This document shows positions 53,301 through 62,525 of a stretch of DNA of 64,000 nucleotides, in pieces. Positions within the stretch are counted from its first letter, which is position 1. Each line of letters starts with the position of its first letter. This DNA is from Blautia sp. (lineage in GTDB: Bacteria; Bacillota; Clostridia; Lachnospirales; Lachnospiraceae): contig JAMPHB010000001.1 in NCBI GenBank assembly GCA_023663685.1, forward strand, positions 300,489 through 364,488. The letters run 5' to 3'. Below the pieces are notes generated by a model. That model was not told the DNA's origin. It made no database searches and saw only the letters and a program-made list of their open reading frames with translations. The translations under genes and the position numbers were made by a program.

Positions 53301-53460
53301 CGGGCGGATGGTGCGCATTCTGGGGAAGGAGATCATCATCGAGGGCGTGGAGACAAAGGCGCAGGCGGAGTATCTGACAAAAGGAGGCTTTACCTGCGGG
53401 CAGGGCTATCTGTGCAACCGCCCGCTTCCCCTCGGTGAGTTCGAAAAATTGTATCTTTAA
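50368..53460 (+). CDS. Cyclic-di-GMP protein: PAS-like, GGDEF, GAF-like, degenerate GGDEF, EAL
   Basis: 1030 residues, no membrane span, so cytoplasmic. Order: two PAS-like segments (1-250); GGDEF 1 (about 253-405) with intact VGGDEF at 325-330, a likely diguanylate cyclase; GAF-like domain (about 430-595); GGDEF 2 (about 608-755), where the signature is replaced by RLYSDFFLFL, so it is probably a sensor; EAL (about 785-1028) with AEALARW (Glu813), EVTEG, DDFGTGYSSL, KIDKSF and EGVETKAQAEY, all present, so it is probably an active phosphodiesterase. Having cyclase and phosphodiesterase plus an inactive GGDEF in one chain suggests switching by ligands of the PAS and GAF parts. Probably tunes motility or surface growth. 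RBS AGGGGATT. Confidence 0.92.
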   Translation: MRGADWTGDSLLVAASVVEQDAWRIVQGNREFCRLLGVEELPEDQEFCGLFLESDREQICETLARAGQAGAVCEARLLTGEKESRWVELRCGAAADGRRTVVLLDLEQQKKTERETLILQQRYEMMEKLSHEFPFDLDVKGQRILRSSRLMEICGNYEQDDAYYPLEEEALLLHPMDREPFLQALGEASRTEKSGSIDTRFNAGTSGKEPKYLWFRTFYKSVPDEDGNIVRVIGRSFNIHVDKLLQEEVKRDPLTKLLNKVEVQREITSFLESSPSGTHAMFLIDIDNFKGINDTFGHTFGDTVITDVTSMIRSQFRMNDIVGRVGGDEFLVLMKDTTQEKAEEKAERLCQSVSKDYTGDSVSYHISVSVGLSMYGADGNSYSSLFEKADHAMYRAKQGGKNGYELAKVSDVGPIKSGNRSIEKRGIMSRENQEFLNFAVSLMAHARNLDGSLNMLLRRIAERYGLDLVLLLENREEGNEAVLTNYYGKNYEFYEKSVIPLSSPHIRELTAGAYTIFTSEQLIARHEKAGYIKSVKKLDPEEDFCAVVVKFDFIGDHTGEMLFESLNSKREWQEEELDMLQELTRTISVFVSLRYQVDESRAQIQYIQKRDQLTGLYNLEPFKQRAYHILAEAKEDKIYAFEYFDINSFGYVNENYGHKVGDGILKMLVSDVMQQSYFMAGSRLYSDFFLFLLEDDSREALMEHIRGRNQRFLNMLNHQYPNSGMGITAGIYIVEDTRHAHLENAIENANLAWKHAKNAGIRDVVLFEPKLRLQRLEEQQVVGEFFEALYRDDFQVYLQPKFHLKDGRVYGAEALARWKRPDGTVLAPAVFIDSLEKIGYITELDFYIFEELLRTMDRWKKQKRRKLVVSTNFSGRHFGGDGEEFLGRVSHILAKYNVSPANVEIEVTEGVLVKNIGTLQRCVDKLHEMGFRVAIDDFGTGYSSLSMLADIAADVVKIDKSFINKDMSERKLSLLYEIGRMVRILGKEIIIEGVETKAQAEYLTKGGFTCGQGYLCNRPLPLGEFEKLYL

Positions 53461-53499
53461 AGTGCATTTTAAAAAATACAAAAATGATGTATGGAAAGC

Positions 53500-53528
53500 T
53501 TGATTTTTGATGCTGTTCATTTTATATT
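53500..53528 (+). promoter_or_regulatory. Promoter of nifJ
   Basis: TTGATT (53500-53505), 17 bases and TATATT (53523-53528). A 6-base inverted repeat GACATT/AATGTC (53540-53558) follows in the leader. Confidence 0.5.
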
Positions 53529-53599
53529 ATTTAATTAGAGACATTCTGATTCAATGTCTGGTGAGCGTGTTTAATCATTAAGAAATAGGAGGACTTAAC

Positions 53600-56500
53600 A
53601 TGAAACGTTCAATGAAAACCATGGATGGAAATCATGCTGCGGCACATGCGTCATACGCATTTACAGACGTGGCAGCAATCTATCCGATCACTCCTTCATC
53701 TGTCATGGCTGAGGCTACAGATGAGTGGGCGACTGCGGGGCGTAAGAACATTTTCGGACAGACCGTCCAGGTCACCGAGATGCAGTCGGAGGCAGGCGCC
53801 GCAGGTACCGTTCACGGTTCCCTTACCGCAGGTGCGCTGACGACGACCTACACGGCTTCCCAGGGTCTTCTTCTGATGATCCCGAACCTGTACAAGGTTG
53901 CCGGCGAGAGACTTCCGGGCGTGTTTAACGTATCTGCCCGCTGTGTAGCTACCCATGCGCTGAATATTTTTGGCGATCATTCCGATGTTTATGCCTGCCG
54001 TCAGACCGGTGCGGCGATGCTCTGCGAGTCATCCGTGCAGGAGGTTATGGATCTGACTCCCGTTGCACACTGTGCAGCCATCAAGGGAAGAGTTCCGTTC
54101 ATCAACTTCTTCGACGGCTTCCGTACCTCCCATGAGATTCAGAAGATCGAGACATGGGATTACGAGGATTTAAAAGAGATGGTGGATATGGATGCGGTGG
54201 ATGATTTCCGTAAGAATGCATTGAATCCGAATCATCCGGTAGAGCTTGGCTCTGCACAGAACCCGGATATCTTTTTCCAGTCCAGAGAGGCATGTAACAC
54301 CACATACGACGAGCTTCCGGGCATTGTCACCGAGTACATGAACAAGGTGAACGAGAAGATCGGCACCAATTACAAGCTGTTTAACTATTACGGGGCAGAG
54401 GATGCAGACCGTATTATCATTGCGATGGGCTCTGTGTGCGAGACCATTGACGAGACGATTGACTTTATGATGGGCAGGGGCGAGAAGGTCGGCGTTGTCA
54501 AGGTTCGTCTGTACCGCCCGTTCGTGAAGGAGGCCTTAATCGAGGCAATCCCGGATACCGTTAAGCGTATTGCGGTATTGGACAGAACCAAGGAGCCGGG
54601 TTCTCTGGGCGAGCCGCTGTATCTGGATGTTGTAGCGGCACTGAAGGGCTCCAAGTTTGACCAGGTGACCATCACCAGCGGACGTTATGGCTTAGGCTCT
54701 AAGGATACCACTCCGGGACAGATCATTGCGGTTTACAATAATACAGAGAAGCCGAGATTTACCATCGGTATCATCGACGATGTGACCAACCTCTCCCTTG
54801 AGATCAAGGAGACTCCGGTGACCACGCCAGAGGGGACGACCAACTGTAAGTTCTGGGGTCTTGGCGCAGACGGTACGGTGGGTGCGAACAAGAACTCCAT
54901 CAAGATCATCGGCGACAATACCGATATGTATGCACAGGCATATTTTGACTATGATTCCAAGAAGTCCGGCGGTGTGACGATCTCCCATCTGCGCTTCGGC
55001 CATACGCCGATCCGCTCCACTTATCTGATCTCGCAGGCGAACTTCGTGGCATGCCACTGTACCGCGTACATCTACAAGTACAATATGGTGCAGGATCTGG
55101 TACCGGGAGGCACCTTCCTCTTCAACACCCAGTGGACGGTGGACGAGCTGGATGAGAAGCTGCCGGGACAGGTCAAGAGATATATTGCAGAGAACAACAT
55201 TAACTTCTATATCATCGACGGTGTGAAGATTGGTAAGGAGATCGGCCTTGGCAACCGTATCAACACGGTGCTGCAGTCTGCATTCTTCTCCCTGACCAAA
55301 CTGATTCCCGAGGAGGAAGTTATCAGGCTTATGAAGGATGCGGCTACCAAGTCCTATGCGAAGAAGGGCGATGACGTGGTAAAGATGAACCACGATGCGA
55401 TCGACGCAGGCGCGACCGCATATGTGAAGGTAGAGGTTCCCGAGAGCTGGAAGAGCTGCCCGGATTCTGATATGTCGCAGACCATCGGCAAGGACAGACC
55501 GGAGGTTGTGGATTTTGTCCGCGATATCCAGTCCAAGGTCAATGCACAGCAGGGTAACACGATTCCGGTATCTGTAACGAAAAAGTACGAGACAGGCTGG
55601 ACGCCCTCCGGCACAGCGGCACATGAGAAGCGCGGCGTTGCGACGGATGTTCCGGTGTGGGATGTGACAAAGTGTATCCAGTGTAACCAGTGCTCCTATG
55701 TATGTCCCCATGCATGTATCCGTCCGGTAGCGATGACCGAGGCAGAGGCAGCGGCCGCTCCAGAGGGAATGGCTATGAAGGATATGAACCAGATGCCGGG
55801 TTACAAGTTTGCCATCGTGGTGTCTGCGTTTGACTGTACCGGATGCGGCTCCTGCGCAAATGTATGCCCGGAGACGAAGATGGGACGCGCAATCTCCATG
55901 GCTTCCTTTGAGGCGAATGAGGACGAGCAGAAGTACTTTGATTATGCGGTGACGCTTCCGGACAAGGAGGATGTCATTGAGAAGTTTAAGATCAACTCCG
56001 TGAAGGGCTCCCAGTTCCGTCAGCCGCTCCTTGAGTTCTCGGGCGCATGTGGCGGTTGTGGCGAGACTCCGTATGCGAAGCTGATCACACAGCTGTTTGG
56101 TGAGCGTATGTACATTGCGAATGCGACCGGCTGTTCCTCCATCTGGGGTAACTCTTCACCCTCCACGCCTTACACGGTGAACAAGGCAGGCCAGGGTCCG
56201 GCATGGTCGAACTCTCTGTTTGAGGATGCCGCAGAGTTTGGTTATGGTATGCTGCTGGCGCAGAGAGCGATTCGCGACCGCTTAAAGAACGAGCTTGATG
56301 AGATCGCGGCAAATACAGACAAGGCAGAGATCAAGGATGCAATCAAGAACTGGAATGACACCTTTAATTCCGGTATTGAGAACGGTCCGGCGACAGAGAA
56401 GCTGGTAGCGGCTCTGGAATCCTGCGGCTGTGATGCTTCTAAGAATATATTAAAAGAGAAGGACTATCTCGCAAAGAAGTCCCAGTGGATTTTCGGTGGA

Positions 56501-57136
56501 GACGGCTGGGCATACGATATTGGCTTCGGCGGCGTGGATCATGTGCTGGCTTCCGGCAAGGATATCAATGTCATGGTATTTGATACCGAGGTATATTCCA
56601 ACACGGGCGGACAGTCCTCGAAGGCCACCCCGGTAGGCGCGATCGCCCAGTTTGCGGCAGGCGGCAAGGAGACCAAGAAGAAGGATCTGGCCGGCATCGC
56701 TATGAGCTACGGCTATGTATATGTGGCGCACATTTCCATGGGTGCGGACATGAATCAGTGTGTGAAGGCTCTGGCAGAGGCAGAGGCTTATCCGGGTCCG
56801 TCCCTGATTATTGCCTATGCTCCGTGTATCAACCACGGTATTAAGAAGGGCATGAGCAAGGCGCAGACCGAGGAGAAGCTGGCGGTTGAGTCCGGTTACT
56901 GGTTCAACTTCCGCTACAACCCGGAGCTTGCTGCGGCAGGTCAGGATGCATTCTCCTTAGATTCCAAGGAGCCGACCGGAGATTATCAGGAGTTCCTTAA
57001 GGGTGAGAACCGTTATGCGTCTCTTGCGAAGTTCAATCCGGCAAGGGCAGCAGAGCTGTTTGCAGCTTCTGAGCAGAATGCAAAGGAGCGCTATGAGCAC
57101 TTAAAGAAGCTGGTTACCCTTTATGCAGGAAAATAA
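53600..57136 (+). CDS. nifJ: Pyruvate:ferredoxin (flavodoxin) oxidoreductase
   Basis: 1178 residues, the one-chain form. Domains I-II (1-400) start with AIYPITPSSVMAE; domain III (the CoA-linked gamma part) spans about 410-630. Two 4Fe-4S motifs follow: CIQCNQCSYVCPHAC from Cys692 and CTGCGSCANVCPE from Cys746. The C-terminal TPP domain holds the proximal cluster Cys817/Cys820 (ACGGCGET) and GDGWAYDIGFGG with NTGGQSSKATP. It splits pyruvate with CoA into acetyl-CoA, CO2 and reduced ferredoxin, the central step of anaerobic sugar fermentation. All key residues look intact. Codon use is strongly biased (highly expressed). Single gene with promoter, RBS ATAGGAGG and terminator. Confidence 0.97.
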   Translation: MKRSMKTMDGNHAAAHASYAFTDVAAIYPITPSSVMAEATDEWATAGRKNIFGQTVQVTEMQSEAGAAGTVHGSLTAGALTTTYTASQGLLLMIPNLYKVAGERLPGVFNVSARCVATHALNIFGDHSDVYACRQTGAAMLCESSVQEVMDLTPVAHCAAIKGRVPFINFFDGFRTSHEIQKIETWDYEDLKEMVDMDAVDDFRKNALNPNHPVELGSAQNPDIFFQSREACNTTYDELPGIVTEYMNKVNEKIGTNYKLFNYYGAEDADRIIIAMGSVCETIDETIDFMMGRGEKVGVVKVRLYRPFVKEALIEAIPDTVKRIAVLDRTKEPGSLGEPLYLDVVAALKGSKFDQVTITSGRYGLGSKDTTPGQIIAVYNNTEKPRFTIGIIDDVTNLSLEIKETPVTTPEGTTNCKFWGLGADGTVGANKNSIKIIGDNTDMYAQAYFDYDSKKSGGVTISHLRFGHTPIRSTYLISQANFVACHCTAYIYKYNMVQDLVPGGTFLFNTQWTVDELDEKLPGQVKRYIAENNINFYIIDGVKIGKEIGLGNRINTVLQSAFFSLTKLIPEEEVIRLMKDAATKSYAKKGDDVVKMNHDAIDAGATAYVKVEVPESWKSCPDSDMSQTIGKDRPEVVDFVRDIQSKVNAQQGNTIPVSVTKKYETGWTPSGTAAHEKRGVATDVPVWDVTKCIQCNQCSYVCPHACIRPVAMTEAEAAAAPEGMAMKDMNQMPGYKFAIVVSAFDCTGCGSCANVCPETKMGRAISMASFEANEDEQKYFDYAVTLPDKEDVIEKFKINSVKGSQFRQPLLEFSGACGGCGETPYAKLITQLFGERMYIANATGCSSIWGNSSPSTPYTVNKAGQGPAWSNSLFEDAAEFGYGMLLAQRAIRDRLKNELDEIAANTDKAEIKDAIKNWNDTFNSGIENGPATEKLVAALESCGCDASKNILKEKDYLAKKSQWIFGGDGWAYDIGFGGVDHVLASGKDINVMVFDTEVYSNTGGQSSKATPVGAIAQFAAGGKETKKKDLAGIAMSYGYVYVAHISMGADMNQCVKALAEAEAYPGPSLIIAYAPCINHGIKKGMSKAQTEEKLAVESGYWFNFRYNPELAAAGQDAFSLDSKEPTGDYQEFLKGENRYASLAKFNPARAAELFAASEQNAKERYEHLKKLVTLYAGK

Positions 57137-57157
57137 GCGTTAAGTGGCAGTAATAAA

Positions 57158-57187
57158 AGAACCGTCGGTTTCCGGCGGTTCTTTTTT
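57158..57187 (+). terminator. Terminator of nifJ
   Basis: AGAACCGTCGG pairs with CCGGCGGTTCT (one G-T pair) around a TTT loop, followed by a run of Ts. Confidence 0.92.
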
Positions 57188-57197
57188 GCTATAAGGC

Positions 57198-57225
57198 TTG
57201 CATTCCTGGCCTGTCATGGTATAAT
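57198..57225 (+). promoter_or_regulatory. Promoter of the MCP gene
   Basis: TTGCAT (57198-57203), 16 bases and TATAAT (57220-57225), 27 bases before the start. Confidence 0.6.
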
Positions 57226-57252
57226 AAAACATATTTTACAATGGAGGGCGTT

Positions 57253-59340
57253 ATGCGGACAATACGAATGAAGATTATTGTTGCAATTGTTATCTGTTCG
57301 GTGCTGACAGCGGGGATTGTAGGGGCGTTCAGCATTCTGAATACCAGAGGCAGCGAGCAGGCGACATCGGTAGAGCAGATGAGGCTGCAGGGCAGCTTAA
57401 AGGCGCAGGAGCTAAATGCAACAATCGTGGGGGTGGAGCAGTCTGTGAACACCTTGAGCGATCTTGTGCTGGCTGGATTTGATGCCGCGCAGTTTAAGCG
57501 GGATAAGAGCTACGCGGATGTCTATACGCAGGAGCTGTGGAATATCATGGAGAATTTTGCCGTACATACGGAGGGCACGATTACCTCTTATATCCGGTAT
57601 AATCCGGATTATTCCAATCCGACCTCCGGCATATTTTTGACAAGAAATTCCACAGATGAGCCCTTCGACTCGGTCACACCCACGGACTTTTCCATCTATG
57701 ATCCCTCGGATGCCGCCCATGTGGGCTGGTATTACATTCCGGTTGAAAATGGCGCGCCGATCTGGATGGATCCCTATCTGAATGAGAATATTCAGGTGTA
57801 CATGATTTCCTATGTGGTGCCGCTTTTTGCGGAGGACGGAACCTCCATTGGAATTGTGGGTATGGATATTGATTTTGGACAGATCACGGAGCTGGTAGAC
57901 AGCACGTCGCTCTTTGACAGCGGCTATGCTTTCCTGACAGGTGCGGACGGCTCGATTATGTACCACAGAGATATCGAGATGGGACAAAAGCTCTCAGAGC
58001 TTGACAGTTCTCTTGCGGGGACAACGGAGCTTTTGGCGGATGCAGGCAGGGAGGGGAGTAATTATGTCTATTCTTATCAGGGTGTGCAAAAGCAGCTCTC
58101 CTGTTATCATCTGCGCAATGGGATGCGACTTGTGACCGCGGTTCCCCAAAAAGAGATATATGCTGCCTCCTCGCGCACGCAGATGATGATTTTTCTGGCA
58201 GGGATATTTGCGATTCTGATTTCCGGCGTGGTGGGAGTTCTGCTTGGCAACGGTGTGTCGAAGCCAATCCTGCATTTGACAGAGGTGATTGCGCAGACGA
58301 CAAGGCTGGATTTTTCTCCCACAAAAAGCGGGGCCAATCTGCGCAGGCTTAAGGACGAAGTCGGGACGATGGCGCGGGAGATTCATAATATGCGGAAAAC
58401 CCTGCGGGAGATGGTGGGCAGCATCGATGAGGCAGAGATGACGCTTTTGAAAAATGTTGACGACTTAAACGTGCTGATGAAGGAGAACAGCAGCCGTTCG
58501 GAGGATAACTCAGCGGCGACGCAGGAACTTGCGGCCGGTATGCAGCTCGCCTCGACAAATGCGTCCAATATTGTGGAGGGGATTCAGGAGGTCAGGAAAA
58601 ACTCCAGTCTGATTTCCCAGCTTGCGAGAGACGGCAAGGCGGATTCCAGGGAAGTGTCCAGACGCGCGAACGATATGGAGCAGATGTGCAAGGCCTCCAG
58701 TGATAAGACCAACGGAATCTATGAGGTGATGAGGCAGAAGACAGACGAGGCAATTGAGCAGTCCCGGGCGGTGGAGCGGATCAATGAGCTGACGGATGCG
58801 ATTAAGCAGATTTCCTCCCAGACGAATCTTCTTGCCCTGAATGCGAGCATTGAGGCGGCGAGAGCCGGAGATGCGGGCCGGGGTTTTGCGGTAGTGGCTA
58901 CGGAGATTGGAGATCTGGCAGGACAGACACTGCACACAGTTGAGAATATCAATTCGATCGTGGGAGAGGTCAATCAGGCAGTTGCCAATATGACCGAGTG
59001 CATTTCAGGGCTGATGAAATTCCTTGAGGAGACGGTTCTTCCCGATTATGAGTCCTTCCAGGAGTCGGGCGGACAGTATCAGGAGGATGCAAATTCCTTT
59101 ATCCGGGTGATGGATCAGGTGGATTCTGCGGTATCTGAGCTGGATTCCTACATCAGCAGCATCTCAAGTGCGGTGGAGGATATCAGCGGAATGGTGAGTG
59201 AGTCCTCGGATGGCATCGACGTGATTGCCCAGAAATCCACAGAGACAGCACAGACAACGCAGGAGAGCTATGAGCGGTTGCAGGACAGCCGGAATTCGGT
59301 GGATGCGCTCAAAGGAATTGTCGAAAGATTTCAGTTTTAA
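57253..59340 (+). CDS. Methyl-accepting chemotaxis protein with double Cache sensor
   Basis: 695 residues. ATG 57253 is preferred to 57241 because GGAGGG lies 4 bases before it. Span 1 about 7-27; a dCache_1-type outer domain about 35-300 ([32 protein letters not shown]); span 2 about 311-332; HAMP about 333-388; the cytoplasmic signalling helices to the end, with the hairpin tip at about 520-545 ([17 protein letters not shown]). dCache domains usually bind amino acids or small organic acids. It signals to CheA through CheW/CheV. It stands alone and has its own promoter and terminator. Confidence 0.93.
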   Translation: MRTIRMKIIVAIVICSVLTAGIVGAFSILNTRGSEQATSVEQMRLQGSLKAQELNATIVGVEQSVNTLSDLVLAGFDAAQFKRDKSYADVYTQELWNIMENFAVHTEGTITSYIRYNPDYSNPTSGIFLTRNSTDEPFDSVTPTDFSIYDPSDAAHVGWYYIPVENGAPIWMDPYLNENIQVYMISYVVPLFAEDGTSIGIVGMDIDFGQITELVDSTSLFDSGYAFLTGADGSIMYHRDIEMGQKLSELDSSLAGTTELLADAGREGSNYVYSYQGVQKQLSCYHLRNGMRLVTAVPQKEIYAASSRTQMMIFLAGIFAILISGVVGVLLGNGVSKPILHLTEVIAQTTRLDFSPTKSGANLRRLKDEVGTMAREIHNMRKTLREMVGSIDEAEMTLLKNVDDLNVLMKENSSRSEDNSAATQELAAGMQLASTNASNIVEGIQEVRKNSSLISQLARDGKADSREVSRRANDMEQMCKASSDKTNGIYEVMRQKTDEAIEQSRAVERINELTDAIKQISSQTNLLALNASIEAARAGDAGRGFAVVATEIGDLAGQTLHTVENINSIVGEVNQAVANMTECISGLMKFLEETVLPDYESFQESGGQYQEDANSFIRVMDQVDSAVSELDSYISSISSAVEDISGMVSESSDGIDVIAQKSTETAQTTQESYERLQDSRNSVDALKGIVERFQF

Positions 59341-59364
59341 GAGATAATTTAACAGTAAATTTTG

Positions 59365-59391
59365 TCACCCGGGAAGTTTTTTCCCGGGTGA
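59365..59391 (+). terminator. Terminator after the MCP gene
   Basis: A perfect 11-bp stem, TCACCCGGGAA with TTCCCGGGTGA, around a GTTTT loop; followed by TCTTGTC, a poor T-run. Confidence 0.75.
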
Positions 59392-59467
59392 TCTTGTCGA
59401 AACATCAATATATTGGGAAAAATTCATAATAAAATGCTTTATCTTGTAGTTTTCTTCGATTTACCCA

Positions 59468-59496
59468 TTTACAAATACAATATGAAATGATACAAT
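59468..59496 (+). promoter_or_regulatory. Promoter of the coiled-coil protein gene
   Basis: TTTACA (59468-59473), 17 bases and TACAAT (59491-59496), 50 bases before the start. Confidence 0.55.
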
Positions 59497-59546
59497 GGAA
59501 CGGTAAGAAAGTGACAGAATGAAAATAGAATACTGGGAGACGATTT

Positions 59547-60767
59547 ATGGCGGGTTTATTGCTGGAACTGCGCAGGCAGATACGTAATAAGCATCGTAAG
59601 AATGCGAATAGTAACGGGCAGAAGAAATCCCAGGCCGTGCATCAGCGGACAAGCCCCAGCCACAATACCTCGGACGTGGGAAAGCCTACAGAGGTACCGG
59701 AGCCTGCAGAGACGAAGGAGGCTGCTGATACTGTAAAAGAGACAGAGCCTGCGGAGGCTTTGTTCCGGTACACAGATTTCGGTGACGCTGCAGCGTTGTC
59801 GGAGGATGGCGGAATGGGAGCGGGAGACATGTCGGAGGAAGCTTCCCCTTCGATGCCGGATTTTTTCCCGGATGTAAGATGGTTGATGCACATTTATGAA
59901 AGGAACCTGAGTATCGTGAGTAAAGATGATATTTTATTAAAGCAAATTGATGAGTTCAGAGAGAGAGCACAGCAGCTGCAGGATATGCTGGATTCCAGGG
60001 AGACACAGGCGGAGGAGCTGCGCACACTGGTGGATGAGCGCCAGGTGAAGGCGGAGGAGCTGGGACAGATCCTAAAGGAGCGTCAGGACAAGGCTGACGG
60101 TCTCACCGCGGCAGTAGAGAGACAGATTGACGCCATGATTGAGAAGGTGGGCGTCCGCCTAGAGCAGATTGAGGCATCGATTCGCGGCGATGTGGGAACG
60201 AAGGTGGAACAGCTGGAAGCCTCCGTAAAGAACGATGTGGGCGCCAAGCTTGACCGTCTGGAGACTTCCATGAGCAGCGATGTAGGAGCTAAGATTGACC
60301 GTCTGGAGGCTTCCATGGTTACCCTGAGGAACGATGTGGGAGCTAAGATGGACCGCTTCGGTTCGATGATGGGCAACAATGATGTTTCTGCCCGGATGGA
60401 TCAGCTGGAGATTTCTGTGAAGGAGACGTTAAACGAGGGCAACCGCATGTCTCTCGAGCTGACAAGACAGCAGTCGGCACAGCAGCTGCAGGAGATGAAG
60501 GATGCGCTGGAGCAGATTCAGCAGCAGCTTACTACGGCAAAGGGAGAGCTTTCGGATAAGGTTCATTCAGAGACGGTTAAGTGCTACCGCAATGTGCAGG
60601 AGCTCTACAAGGGCATGGACGACCGTTTGGAGAAGATCAACCAGATCAATGACGTGGAGGAGACCGTAAAGGGCACGAAAAATTTTGGAGTGCTTTCAGT
60701 GGTTTTGTCAGTGGTGTCTCTGGTGGGAATTCTTGGCCTGCTTCTGATGAATATGGGGCTCTTTTAA
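59547..60767 (+). CDS. Tail-anchored coiled-coil protein with tandem repeats, unknown function
   Basis: 406 residues. A basic start (MAGLLLELRRQIRNKHRKN) is followed by a disordered Pro/Glu/Thr linker (about 25-105), a small ordered segment PDFFPDVRWLMHIYERNL (about 108-125), then a long coiled coil (about 130-375). Inside it about five near-repeats of 15-18 residues read DVGAKLDRLEASM with variations. The last ~27 residues are one membrane span (LSVVLSVVSLVGILGLLLM), so it is tail-anchored with the coil in the cytoplasm. The repeats suggest a rod or a partner-binding ladder like phage fibre or MCP-type coils. No family recognised. RBS GGGAGA; terminator follows. Confidence 0.7.
   Translation: MAGLLLELRRQIRNKHRKNANSNGQKKSQAVHQRTSPSHNTSDVGKPTEVPEPAETKEAADTVKETEPAEALFRYTDFGDAAALSEDGGMGAGDMSEEASPSMPDFFPDVRWLMHIYERNLSIVSKDDILLKQIDEFRERAQQLQDMLDSRETQAEELRTLVDERQVKAEELGQILKERQDKADGLTAAVERQIDAMIEKVGVRLEQIEASIRGDVGTKVEQLEASVKNDVGAKLDRLETSMSSDVGAKIDRLEASMVTLRNDVGAKMDRFGSMMGNNDVSARMDQLEISVKETLNEGNRMSLELTRQQSAQQLQEMKDALEQIQQQLTTAKGELSDKVHSETVKCYRNVQELYKGMDDRLEKINQINDVEETVKGTKNFGVLSVVLSVVSLVGILGLLLMNMGLF
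60186..60425 (+). repeat. Tandem coding repeats, units of about 45-54 bases
   Basis: Five degenerate units each start GATGTGGG or GATGTTTC and code for DV(G/S)xKxxxLExSxxx. Neighbouring units share long near-identical stretches, such as GATGTGGG(C/A)GC(C/T)AAG(C/A)TTGACC-like blocks, a sign of duplication within the gene. Confidence 0.75.
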
Positions 60768-60792
60768 TGGTATGACAGCTTTCTGAGATAAA

Positions 60793-60824
60793 ATGCAATT
60801 CCTGATTGCGGGGATTGCATTTTT
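60793..60824 (+). terminator. Terminator of the coiled-coil gene
   Basis: ATGCAATTCC pairs with GGGATTGCAT (one T-G pair) around an 8-base loop, followed by four Ts. Confidence 0.75.
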
Positions 60825-60872
60825 GTCATTGTGCGAAAGCGGGAGTTTAGAAAAAAGGTGCGGGGAAGAATT

Positions 60873-62525
60873 ATGAGTAAGAAAAAGGTGTGGATTGTCG
60901 GACATAAGCATCCGGATACGGATTCCATCTGTGCGGCAATTGCCTATGCAGATCTGAAAAACAGGGCAGATGCAGGGACAACCTACATCCCGAAGCGTGC
61001 GGGTGCCGTCAGTGCCGAGACAGCCTATGTGCTGCGGCGTTTTCATGTGGCGGAGCCGGAGCTGATACTGGATGTGGGGACGCAGATCAAGGATATTCAG
61101 ATACGAAAGACGGAAGGAATCAGCGGCCATATTTCCATGAAGCGTGCATGGGAGATGATGCAGATTTTAAAGGTTGTCACACTTCCGGTCGTCAACGAGA
61201 ACAACAAGCTGGAGGGTCTGATTGTAACCGGAGATATTGCCCAGTCCTATATGGACGTTTATGACAATCACATTTTGTCTGTGGCGAGAACCCAGTATAA
61301 GAATATCGTGGAGACACTGGGGGGACATCTGCTCACGGGAAATGAACACGCCTATTTTGTGCGGGGAAAAGTCGTCATCGGCGTGGGAACAGCAGAGGTG
61401 CTGGCCTCTGCCTTAGACAGTGATGACCTGGTGCTGATGGGGGACAGAGAGGAGTCCCAGCTGCTCTCGATCGCCTCCAATTGCAGCTGTATGATTGTCA
61501 CGGACGGCTACGAGGTGAGCACTGAGGTGGTGCAGGCGGCCAAGGAGCGGGACGTCGTGCTGATCAGCACACCCTACGACACCTTCACGGCGGCAAGACT
61601 CATCAATCAGAGTATTCCTGTCAAGTACTTTATGACAAAGAAAGATATCGTTCATTTCCACATGGATGACTATGTAGACGAGGTGCGGGATCTGGTCGGG
61701 AAAATCCGGCACCGGGATTTCCCAATTTTGGACGAGAATCAGAATTATGTGGGAATGTTCTCCCGAAGAAATTTGATGAATGCGCAGAAAAAGCAGATTA
61801 TTCTCGTGGATCACAACGAGAAATCGCAGGCGGTCAACAATATTGATGAGGCGGAGATTTTAGAGATTATAGACCATCACCGGCTGGGAAGTCTGGAGAC
61901 CATGGCTCCGGTGTATTTTCGCAATCAGCCGCTGGGCTGTACCTCCACGATCATCTACCAGATGTATCAGGAGCAGGGAATCGAAATTGCCGCAGATATT
62001 GCCGGGCTGATGTGCGCAGCGATACTCTCCGACACGTTAATGTTCCGTTCTCCCACCTGCACGCAGGCGGACAGAGAGGCAGCCCTGCGTCTTGCCGGGA
62101 TTGCCGGTGTGGATGCGACAGAGCTGGCACAGTCTATGTTTGAGGCGGGGAGTGATTTCAGCAGCAAGACAGAGGAAGAAATATTAAATCAGGATTTTAA
62201 AGTATTTCATGTTGGGGAAATTACCTTCGGTGTGGCGCAGATCAGCGCGATGGGCAGGACGGAGCTGGACAAGGTGAAGCAGCGCGTGATGCCATGCCTT
62301 GCACGGATGCTGGGAGAGAAGAAGATGGACATGATATTTGTTATGCTGACAGATATCCTGAATGAATCCACGGATTTGATTTATGCGGGAGAGGGCTCTA
62401 AGCAGCTTGCGGCGTCCGCCTTTCATATGTCTCCCCGTGAGGAGGGGCTTATGCTGGAGCATGTGGTATCCCGCAAGAAGCAGCTCATTCCCTCCCTGAT
62501 GAATGCTTTTGTCGAAGAGTCATAG
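60873..62525 (+). CDS. ppaC: Manganese-dependent inorganic pyrophosphatase with CBS and DRTGG domains
   Basis: 550 residues, the long regulated form of family II PPase. The catalytic DHH part begins GHKHPDTDS (His11, Asp15, Asp17); a CBS pair is split by a DRTGG domain (CBS about 70-125 and 250-305, DRTGG about 135-245); DHHRLG lies at 334-339, and the DHHA2 tail has SDTLMFRSPTCTQAD. It splits pyrophosphate, with the CBS unit expected to sense adenine nucleotides (AMP/ADP inhibit, ApnA may activate in known enzymes). ATG 60873 is chosen by the GGGGAAG RBS and the family start. It overlaps the convergent AraC gene by 6 bases. Confidence 0.94.
   Translation: MSKKKVWIVGHKHPDTDSICAAIAYADLKNRADAGTTYIPKRAGAVSAETAYVLRRFHVAEPELILDVGTQIKDIQIRKTEGISGHISMKRAWEMMQILKVVTLPVVNENNKLEGLIVTGDIAQSYMDVYDNHILSVARTQYKNIVETLGGHLLTGNEHAYFVRGKVVIGVGTAEVLASALDSDDLVLMGDREESQLLSIASNCSCMIVTDGYEVSTEVVQAAKERDVVLISTPYDTFTAARLINQSIPVKYFMTKKDIVHFHMDDYVDEVRDLVGKIRHRDFPILDENQNYVGMFSRRNLMNAQKKQIILVDHNEKSQAVNNIDEAEILEIIDHHRLGSLETMAPVYFRNQPLGCTSTIIYQMYQEQGIEIAADIAGLMCAAILSDTLMFRSPTCTQADREAALRLAGIAGVDATELAQSMFEAGSDFSSKTEEEILNQDFKVFHVGEITFGVAQISAMGRTELDKVKQRVMPCLARMLGEKKMDMIFVMLTDILNESTDLIYAGEGSKQLAASAFHMSPREEGLMLEHVVSRKKQLIPSLMNAFVEES

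Noticed and set aside
53540-53558. GACATT/AATGTC repeat in the nifJ leader as a Rex redox operator
   Set aside because: It does not match the known Rex motif (TTGTTAA-type palindrome) and is only 6 bases per arm.
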